Position numbers and translations under genes: made by a program. Shown here in pieces: positions 26,790 through 33,658 of a DNA stretch of 33,658 nt. The notes below the pieces were generated by a model. It was not told where the DNA came from, ran no database searches, and was given only the letters and a program-made list of their open reading frames with translations. The first letter of the stretch is position 1. Each line of letters begins with the position of its first letter. Source of the DNA: Taibaiella sp. (lineage in GTDB: Bacteria; Bacteroidota; Bacteroidia; Chitinophagales; Chitinophagaceae); the NCBI GenBank assembly GCA_014377675.1, contig JACMPD010000015.1:1-33658 (forward strand), in the 5' to 3' direction.

Positions 26790-29700
26790 ATGACAACAAT
26801 AATCAATAAGACACCCAGGCTACTGGAGGCTGCGAAAGAATTCAATATCGGCAGGGAAACACTCGTTGTTTTTTTGACGGATAAAGGATTTTCAATTAAT
26901 AACAACCCCAGTACCAAGCTCTCTGAGCCAATGTACAATGCATTGCAGTTGGAATTCGCTCAGGATAAGGCGGCGAAACGTAAAAGCGATGAAATTGCGT
27001 TGCCGAAAGGGTCATTATTCGATAACCTGAAAAAATCGAAGGAAAGCCTCGACATATCCAGGAAGGATAAAAAAGAAGAAACCCACATACCTACAGTACA
27101 GGATACGCCAAAAGCAAAAGAACCGGAAAAGCCAAAGGACGTACCCAGGCCGGCCACGGCAGAAAAACCGGCGGAGCAACCTAAGGAAGCAACACCAGTA
27201 GCGCAGAAAGCGCCGGAACCTGTTATAGTAAAGGAGAATATAAGTGCACCTGTGTTGCCGCAGCTTAAAGTGGTACAACAGGCGCCGCCTCCGGCACCAC
27301 CACCACCGCCACAACCTGTGCAGGCCCCGGTAGCCGAGCTGCCAACACAGGCAGTGACAATACCTAAGCCGGCAGCACAACCGGTAGCGGAAGCTCCGGC
27401 AGCGCCTGTGGCAGCAGAACCAAAAGCTCAGCCTCAGCAGGAAGACAAAGTGGCAGAGCCTGCAAAACCAGTTGCTGAAGAACAAGCCGCGCCCACAAAA
27501 CAGGCAGAGCCTGAAGAGCCGCAGCACCTTGATATTAAAGCACCTAAGATAGAAGGACCTAATATACTGGGTAAAATAAATCTCGAAGAAATGAATCTCT
27601 CTTCACGCCCTAAGAAAGGCGCGGTGAAGAAGGTGACTACCGGAAAAGTGGAAGTAACCAAAAAAGAAGAAAATATACAACCTGTTAGTAGTACCCCGGC
27701 ACCACCGATACAAGTGGCGGAGCCTGCCAAACCAGCGGAAATGCCGGTACCTGCACCGGTGCCGACACCGGTTGCTGAAGAGGTAAAAACACCACAGGCA
27801 CCTGTTTCAAATCCACCAGCTGAGAGTGATGAGACAGGAAAGCCGGAACATATTGAAATGAGGGCACCAAGACTGGAAGGCCCGAAGATAATTGGCAGAA
27901 TAGAATTACCCGTTGCGCAACCTTCAGGTGGCTCACGGCCTAATGACCGGGAAAAACGCAAACGCAAACGCATACCCGTTGAGAAAAAACCTGAAGCCTT
28001 CAAACCAGGTACGCCAGGTACAGGTACGCCGGGTACAGGACCAGGCCAGGGTGGCCGCGGACCGGGCCAGGGCGGCGCACCAGGCGGTAACAGGCCGGGT
28101 GGCGGCATGGGCGACCGTAACAGGCCGGCCGGCGCACCAGGCAGCGGCCTGGGTAACCGCGGACCAGGACAAGGTAGCGGGCCAGGTGGTAGCAGACCGG
28201 GTGGTGGCACGGGTGACCGCAGCAGACCAGGAGGCGCACCGGGCGGCAACAGGCCGGGCGGTGGCAGCACCTTTAAGCCGGGCCAGGGCGGCGGTGGCCG
28301 CAGACCGTTCTCTAATGAACCGGTTTCGCAGCAACAGCAGGAGATTGATACTAAAGCAATACAAGATAAAATAAGGGAAACTCAGGCCAAACTGACCGGC
28401 TCAACCCGCAGCAAAAACCTGAAAGCCAAATACCGCCGTAATAAGCGTGATGAGATGGCTGAAAAGAGGGCCGCAGCTGAAAATTCAGAGCAGGATAATA
28501 CGATACAGGTTACAGAGTTTATCTCGGTGAGTGAACTGGCCAGCCTGTTGAACGTTAGTTTTGCTGATATTATTGGCAAGTGTATGAGCCTGGGTATAAT
28601 GGTATCCATTAACCAGCGTCTTGATGCAGAAGTTATTGAACTTGTTGCCAGTGAATTTGGCTATGAAGTGGAATTCATTAACCTGGAGCAGGGCACCGAA
28701 GAAGAAGAAGAGGAAGTTGATGCACCGGAAGACCTCGTACTGCGTGCACCAATTGTTACCATCATGGGTCACGTAGGCCATGGTAAAACATCGTTGCTCG
28801 ACTATATACGTAGTGCAAATGTGGTTGCAGGTGAGGCCGGTGGTATCACACAGCATATAGGTGCCTACCAGGTAACAACGCCAAACGGCAAGAAGGTTAC
28901 CTTCCTCGATACCCCTGGTCACGAAGCGTTTACCGCTATGCGTGCCCGTGGTGCCAAGGTGGCCGACGTAGCGGTAATTGTGGTAGCGGCCGACGATGCC
29001 ATAATGCCACAAACCAAAGAAGCAATTTCGCATGCTCAGGCGGCGAACCTGCCTATGATATTTGCGATCAATAAAATTGATAAGCCGGGCGCTGACCCTG
29101 AAAAGATAAAGCAGCAACTTGCTAATATGAACATCCTTGTGGAAAGCTGGGGTGGTAAATTCCAGTGTGAAGAAATATCAGCGAAGAAGGGCATCAATAT
29201 TGATGTACTCCTCGAAAAGATAGGTCTTGAAGCAGAATTACTTGAACTGACCGCCAACCCGGTACGCTCAGCAAGCGGATCTGTGATAGAAGCGAAACTG
29301 GATAAAGGTCGCGGTTTCCAATCTACTATCCTCGTGCAGAACGGTACCCTGAAGCAGGGCGACATGATTGTGTGCGGACAATACTTTGGTAAAGTCAAGG
29401 CCATGTTCAACGAACGTTTGCAAAGGGTGAAAGTAGCCGGACCGTCAACACCTGTACAGGTACTTGGTCTGAATGGCGCACCTAACGCGGGTGAGAAATT
29501 CAGGGTATTTGAAGACGAAAACGAAGCAAAAGAACTCGCTACACACCGCACCCAGATTATCAGGGAGCAGGGCATCAGGGCGCGTAAGCATATTACACTT
29601 GATGAAATTGGCCGCCGTTTGGCTTTGGGTAGCTTTAGAGAGTTGGGTATCATCATCAAGGGCGACTTTGATGGCTCTGTAGAGGCATTGAGTGACTCAT

Positions 29701-30248
29701 TGCAGAAACTGGCTACACCGGAAGTTGCGGTGAGTATTGTTCACAAAGGCGTTGGGCAGATCACGGAAAGCGATGTTAATCTCGCTTCTGCATCAGATGC
29801 CATTATCCTTGGCTTCCAGGTGCGTCCATCCGTGCAGGCAGCAAAACTTGCCGAGCAGGAAAACATTGAGATACGTACTTACAGCATTATCTACGATGCC
29901 ATTGAAGAGATCAAGAGCGCCATGGAAGGCCTCCTTGAACCCAAGGTGGAGAAGAAAACCGTATGTAACGTGGAAGTACGTGAGGTGTACAAAATTGGCG
30001 GCGTAGGTACCATAGCAGGTTGCTATGTACTTGATGGTAAAATTGCCCGTAACACCCGCATCAACCTGGTGCGAGATGGCATAGTGGTATTCACCGGCGA
30101 GCTGTCATCACTGAAACGCTTTAAAGATGATATGAAAGAAGTGGCCACCGGCTACGAGTGCGGTATTATGGTGAAAAACTACAGCGATATACGTGTAAGC
30201 GATATTATTGAAGGCTTCGAAGAGGTGGAAGTAAAACGCACACTGTAA
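26790..30248 (+). CDS. infB: Translation initiation factor IF-2
   Basis: [55 protein letters not shown]; long Pro/Ala- and Gly-rich N-terminal extension. Confidence 0.97.
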   Translation: MTTIINKTPRLLEAAKEFNIGRETLVVFLTDKGFSINNNPSTKLSEPMYNALQLEFAQDKAAKRKSDEIALPKGSLFDNLKKSKESLDISRKDKKEETHIPTVQDTPKAKEPEKPKDVPRPATAEKPAEQPKEATPVAQKAPEPVIVKENISAPVLPQLKVVQQAPPPAPPPPPQPVQAPVAELPTQAVTIPKPAAQPVAEAPAAPVAAEPKAQPQQEDKVAEPAKPVAEEQAAPTKQAEPEEPQHLDIKAPKIEGPNILGKINLEEMNLSSRPKKGAVKKVTTGKVEVTKKEENIQPVSSTPAPPIQVAEPAKPAEMPVPAPVPTPVAEEVKTPQAPVSNPPAESDETGKPEHIEMRAPRLEGPKIIGRIELPVAQPSGGSRPNDREKRKRKRIPVEKKPEAFKPGTPGTGTPGTGPGQGGRGPGQGGAPGGNRPGGGMGDRNRPAGAPGSGLGNRGPGQGSGPGGSRPGGGTGDRSRPGGAPGGNRPGGGSTFKPGQGGGGRRPFSNEPVSQQQQEIDTKAIQDKIRETQAKLTGSTRSKNLKAKYRRNKRDEMAEKRAAAENSEQDNTIQVTEFISVSELASLLNVSFADIIGKCMSLGIMVSINQRLDAEVIELVASEFGYEVEFINLEQGTEEEEEEVDAPEDLVLRAPIVTIMGHVGHGKTSLLDYIRSANVVAGEAGGITQHIGAYQVTTPNGKKVTFLDTPGHEAFTAMRARGAKVADVAVIVVAADDAIMPQTKEAISHAQAANLPMIFAINKIDKPGADPEKIKQQLANMNILVESWGGKFQCEEISAKKGINIDVLLEKIGLEAELLELTANPVRSASGSVIEAKLDKGRGFQSTILVQNGTLKQGDMIVCGQYFGKVKAMFNERLQRVKVAGPSTPVQVLGLNGAPNAGEKFRVFEDENEAKELATHRTQIIREQGIRARKHITLDEIGRRLALGSFRELGIIIKGDFDGSVEALSDSLQKLATPEVAVSIVHKGVGQITESDVNLASASDAIILGFQVRPSVQAAKLAEQENIEIRTYSIIYDAIEEIKSAMEGLLEPKVEKKTVCNVEVREVYKIGGVGTIAGCYVLDGKIARNTRINLVRDGIVVFTGELSSLKRFKDDMKEVATGYECGIMVKNYSDIRVSDIIEGFEEVEVKRTL

Positions 30249-30265
30249 AATATAATATAAGATGT

Positions 30266-30294
30266 AAAAAGCCCTGCGGAAGCGGGGCTTTTTT
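30266..30294 (+). terminator. Intrinsic terminator after infB
   Basis: AAAAAGCCCTGC-ggaa-GCGGGGCTTTTTT (one G-T wobble). Confidence 0.85.
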
Positions 30295-30372
30295 GCGTAT
30301 AACAAATGAACGAACTATTCAAAAGATGCCAGATGGCAGCCAGGGCATTGGGAAAAGCATACTTCACTCCAT

Positions 30373-30410
30373 ACTAAGAAGCCATATCCTCCCGGACATG
30401 GCTTCTTAGT
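30373..30410. repeat. 13-bp perfect inverted repeat between infB and glnS
   Basis: ACTAAGAAGCCAT (30373-30385) pairs with ATGGCTTCTTAGT (30398-30410), 12-nt loop. Confidence 0.6.
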
Positions 30411-30444
30411 TTATTGCATTCTAATGTTTGCGTGAATTTTGTAA

Positions 30445-30545
30445 CCCGGAATTTGAAAATTTTAAAACTGGAATTTTTAACTTATAAACTGGAATTAGAA
30501 CCCTGGAATTTGGAACTCTAAAATTGGAATTTGAACCCGTAAATT
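30445..30545. repeat. Degenerate heptameric (GGAATTT-like) short tandem repeat
   Basis: GGAATT at 30448, 30470, 30491, 30505, 30526; spacings 22, 21, 14, 21. Confidence 0.6.
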
Positions 30546-32210
30546 TTACTTCGCCATTTCCTTAGCCCAGGCGTCTTTAAGGGTAACCGTGCGGTTAAAA
30601 ATGAGCTTTTCGCCGGTGCTGTCTTTGTCCGCACAGTAGTACCCTTTGCGCAGGAACTGGTAGCGGTTGCCGGGCACAGCGTCTTTTAGAAACGGCTCAA
30701 TGTATACCTCTGGTAACACCTCCAGCGCGCCGGGGTTAATATAATCTTTAAAGTCACCCTCTTCATTAGATGGGTCTTCTACTTTAAACAGGCGGTCATA
30801 CAGGCGCACTTCCGCTTTCAGCGCGTGTTTTGCGCTCACCCAGTGTATAGTGCCCTTTACGGTAAGGCCGCTGGTGTCATTGCCGCTTTTGCTCTCCGGC
30901 AGGTAGGTGCAGTGTATCTCCGTTACATTACCATTGTCATCTTTCAGGCAGCCTTCGCACTGCACTATGTAGGCGCTTTTCAGGCGAACCAGTTTACCCG
31001 GCGCCAGCCTGAAATATTTCTTTGGCGCTACTTCCATAAAGTCTTCCCGCTCTATCCACAGTTCCCTGCTGAAGGGCACCTGGCGGGTGCCGTTCGGCGT
31101 TTCGGGGTTATTTTCCGCGTCAAAAATATCTTCCGCGTCTTCCGGGTAGTTGGTTATTATTAATTTCACGGGGTCAAGCACCACCATCACGCGGTCTGAA
31201 GTTTTATTCAGGTTTTCCCGCACACAAAACTCAAGCAGGCTGAGGTCTATCATATTTTCCCTCCTGGCCACGCCTATGGTATCGCAAAAATTACGGATAG
31301 CTTCCGGCGGATAGCCCCTGCGGCGCATACCGCTCAGGGTAGGCATGCGGGGGTCATCCCAGCTGGTTACATAGCCTTCATTCACCAGTTTCAGCAGCTT
31401 GCGCTTGCTCATTACGGTGTAAGTGAGGTTCAGGCGCGCAAACTCATACTGCCTGCTCGGGAAAATACCCAGTTGCTCTATAAACCAGTTATACAATGGC
31501 CTGTGGTGTATAAACTCCAGAGTGCAGATAGAATGAGTAATTTCCTCTATACTGTCGCTCTGCCCGTGGGCGAAATCGTAAAGCGGGTACAGGCACCAGG
31601 TATCGCCCGTGCGGTGGTGGTGCGCGTGTTTTATACGGTATATAGCCGGGTCGCGGAGCAGCAGGTTGGGGTGCGCCATGTCTATTCTGGCCCTCAATAC
31701 TTTTACCCCATCCTCATATTTTGCTTCCTTCATTTCCGCGAACAGGCGCAGGTTTTCCTCCACGGTGCGGTCCCGGTAAGGGCTGTTCTTGCCGGGTTCT
31801 GTGGTGGAGCCCTTCGTTGCCGCTATTTCTTCCGGCGTACTGTCATCAACATAGGCGCAGCCTTTATTAATAAGCGCTACCGCAAAATTGTATATTTTTT
31901 CAAAATAATCAGAAGTATATAATTCTTCATCCCACTGAAAGCCAAGCCACTGTATGTCCGTTTTTATACTATCAACATATTCTGTCTCTTCGGTAGTGGG
32001 GTTGGTGTCATCAAAGCGCAGGTTGCACCTGCCATTGTACTTCTTTGCAAGGCCAAAGTTGAGACAAATCGCTTTCGCATGGCCTATGTGCAGATACCCG
32101 TTAGGCTCCGGCGGAAAACGGGTGAGCACCCTGCCACCATGCGTGCTTTCAGCCAGGTCTTTCTCTACTATTTCCTCTATAAAGTTCAGCGATTTTTCTT
32201 CAGTCGTCAT
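30546..32210 (-). CDS. glnS: Glutamine--tRNA ligase
   Basis: [56 protein letters not shown] (KMSKS-like). Confidence 0.95.
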   Translation of the reverse strand: MTTEEKSLNFIEEIVEKDLAESTHGGRVLTRFPPEPNGYLHIGHAKAICLNFGLAKKYNGRCNLRFDDTNPTTEETEYVDSIKTDIQWLGFQWDEELYTSDYFEKIYNFAVALINKGCAYVDDSTPEEIAATKGSTTEPGKNSPYRDRTVEENLRLFAEMKEAKYEDGVKVLRARIDMAHPNLLLRDPAIYRIKHAHHHRTGDTWCLYPLYDFAHGQSDSIEEITHSICTLEFIHHRPLYNWFIEQLGIFPSRQYEFARLNLTYTVMSKRKLLKLVNEGYVTSWDDPRMPTLSGMRRRGYPPEAIRNFCDTIGVARRENMIDLSLLEFCVRENLNKTSDRVMVVLDPVKLIITNYPEDAEDIFDAENNPETPNGTRQVPFSRELWIEREDFMEVAPKKYFRLAPGKLVRLKSAYIVQCEGCLKDDNGNVTEIHCTYLPESKSGNDTSGLTVKGTIHWVSAKHALKAEVRLYDRLFKVEDPSNEEGDFKDYINPGALEVLPEVYIEPFLKDAVPGNRYQFLRKGYYCADKDSTGEKLIFNRTVTLKDAWAKEMAK

Positions 32211-32227
32211 ATGTGCATTTATTGCCG

Positions 32228-32235
32228 CAAAGGTA
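32228..32235 (-). promoter_or_regulatory. -7 element TACCTTTG for glnS
   Basis: CAAAGGTA on +, matches TAnnTTTG just upstream of the glnS ATG. Confidence 0.45.
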
Positions 32236-32486
32236 CAACCTATAATTTAATGTGCGGGAACGAAACGTTGCGCAGGCTTATACTCATGCTGAAGCGTCGG
32301 TACATCCCCATAGAATTCATAATATCACAGCATTAAAAATTTTATCATCTCATTTTATCTTAAGGGTAAAAGTATGTGACACATCAACGACCGGCAAACC
32401 ACTAAAAAAAATGTTAAAAAAAATTACCGGAAATCCCAAAACTATCATAATTTTAAAAAAAATATTGATCACGTTAAAACAATCTT

Positions 32487-33011
32487 ATGAAACGAAATAT
32501 CCTCATAGCAGGTGTTTTAGTGTCATTTGCCACCGCTCCGCTCGCAAGGGCGCAGAGTATATGGCCTAGTACACTTAACGCCACCGGGGGCTCCACCACC
32601 GTTTCCGGTGTGCAGCTCGAATGGTCAGTGGGTGAAATGGCTTTGGTGAGTACATTCTCCACCTCTTCAATAGTGGTGACACAAGGCGTATTACAGACCA
32701 GGCTTTCCGGGGCGGTGAATGAAGTAACCCCTACATCCCTCGGTGACTACCTCACCATTTTCCCAAACCCCGCCAATACAGTCGTTAATATTCAGCTGAA
32801 TGCTGTAGCTGAAGGCACGCTCACCACCCGGTTTATGGATATGGCGGGCAGGCTGATTACAGAGCAGAAAGAAGCCGTAAAGCAAGGTACTAACGCCCAA
32901 AAAATTGACGTTTCCAACCTTGCCGCGGCCACCTACATGCTACAGGTTTACTACAAACCCAACGGCGGCAAAGAGGAAGCAACATCTTACAAAATTCAAA
33001 AACTTCAATAA
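32487..33011 (+). CDS. T9SS type A sorting domain-containing protein
   Basis: Signal peptide plus C-terminal [33 protein letters not shown]...[25 protein letters not shown]. Confidence 0.85.
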   Translation: MKRNILIAGVLVSFATAPLARAQSIWPSTLNATGGSTTVSGVQLEWSVGEMALVSTFSTSSIVVTQGVLQTRLSGAVNEVTPTSLGDYLTIFPNPANTVVNIQLNAVAEGTLTTRFMDMAGRLITEQKEAVKQGTNAQKIDVSNLAAATYMLQVYYKPNGGKEEATSYKIQKLQ

Positions 33012-33037
33012 ACACTCCATCTGTTCAACATTCATTT

Positions 33038-33658
33038 ATGAAAAAAACATTTCTAATTTTTTCCCTGTGTCTATCTACAGGATTCGCCGCGTGGTCACAG
33101 GCTCCGCAAAAATTTAACTACCAGGGTGTGGCCCGCAACTCGGCAGGCGCACCATTGTCCCTTGCTACCATGACCATGCGCATTACCCTGCATGAGGACT
33201 CAGCGGCAGGCACATCAGTTTACCAGGAAAAACATACCGTACTTACCAACGCGTTCGGTTTGTACAATGTAGCCGTGGGTACCGGCACTGTGCTCAGCGG
33301 CACCTTCGCGGGCATAGCCTGGAACACCGGCGACAAGTGGATACAAATTGAAATAGACCCCGCAGCAGGAACGGCCTACCAGCAAGTGGGCAGCAGCCAG
33401 TTACTGAGTGTACCTTTTGCGCTTAACGGACCAGGCGGTCCGGCTGGCCCCGCAGGCCCTACAGGACCTGCCGGACCTACAGGCCCAATGGGATCTGCCG
33501 GTGCAACAGGTGCGGCCGGAGCTACAGGTGCCGCAGGTGCAACGGGTGCAACGGGAGCTACAGGCGCAGCAGGTGCCACAGGTGCAACCGGCGCAGCAGG
33601 TGCAACAGGTGCTGCGGGTGCTGCGGGTGCGGCGGGTGCTACAGGTGCCACCGGCGCA
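33038..33658 (+). CDS. Collagen-like (Gly-X-Y) repeat protein, 3' end outside window
   Basis: ATG 33038, signal peptide [41 protein letters not shown]-terminal domain, then [13 protein letters not shown]...GATGAAGATGA to window edge. Confidence 0.85.
   Translation, partial: MKKTFLIFSLCLSTGFAAWSQAPQKFNYQGVARNSAGAPLSLATMTMRITLHEDSAAGTSVYQEKHTVLTNAFGLYNVAVGTGTVLSGTFAGIAWNTGDKWIQIEIDPAAGTAYQQVGSSQLLSVPFALNGPGGPAGPAGPTGPAGPTGPMGSAGATGAAGATGAAGATGATGATGAAGATGATGAAGATGAAGAAGAAGATGATGA
33428..33658 (+). repeat. Gly-X-Y coding tandem repeat (9-nt register), truncated by window edge
   Basis: GGN at every third codon from 33428 onward. Confidence 0.85.

Noticed and set aside
27434-28270. Long minus-strand ORF (278 aa, Pro/Gly/Leu-rich) and other antisense ORFs inside infB
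   Set aside because: Low-complexity mirror of the Pro/Ala/Gly-rich IF-2 coding sequence; no independent start context or family resemblance.
33376-33651. Minus-strand 91-aa [14 protein letters not shown]
   Set aside because: Antisense of the Gly-X-Y collagen-like repeat on the + strand.
1-33658. CRISPR array, transposase/IS element, prophage, rRNA or tRNA gene
   Set aside because: None recognised by eye on either strand; a tRNAscan/ISfinder-type search was not possible here.

Overview
This looks like a chromosomal window from a Bacteroidota member, probably Chitinophagaceae-like. The basis is TAnnTTTG-type promoter -7 elements, a T9SS C-terminal sorting domain, the Bacteroidota style of IF-2, and lipoprotein and gene-order features. 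Most of the window is core metabolism and housekeeping: nrdJ (class II ribonucleotide reductase), dapB, a DPP IV-like S9 peptidase, a WecA/MraY-like transferase, meaB, an O-antigen ligase-like protein, two ferritin-like proteins, a TM2/DUF2752/DUF4870/M48 cluster, ccmF and ccmE, rimP-nusA-infB, glnS, a T9SS-sorted protein, and a collagen-like protein cut by the window edge. No rRNA, tRNA, CRISPR array or transposase was recognised. The best candidates for something new are: (1) an ORF-poor region (about 6.7-7.5 kb) with LytTR-consensus direct repeats, a hairpin-rich leader, a 28-aa hydrophobic peptide ORF and a strong terminator; (2) a type IV AbiEi/AbiEii toxin-antitoxin pair whose toxin is split by one in-frame TAA; (3) a DUF6934-like gene with an in-frame TAG between a promoter-proximal ATG and the body of the ORF; (4) a terminator-like perfect palindrome in the short leader of rimP-nusA-infB; (5) a perfect DnaA box upstream of nrdJ; (6) a degenerate heptameric repeat next to glnS. 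All assignments come from reading the sequence and recalled family features. No database search was run.
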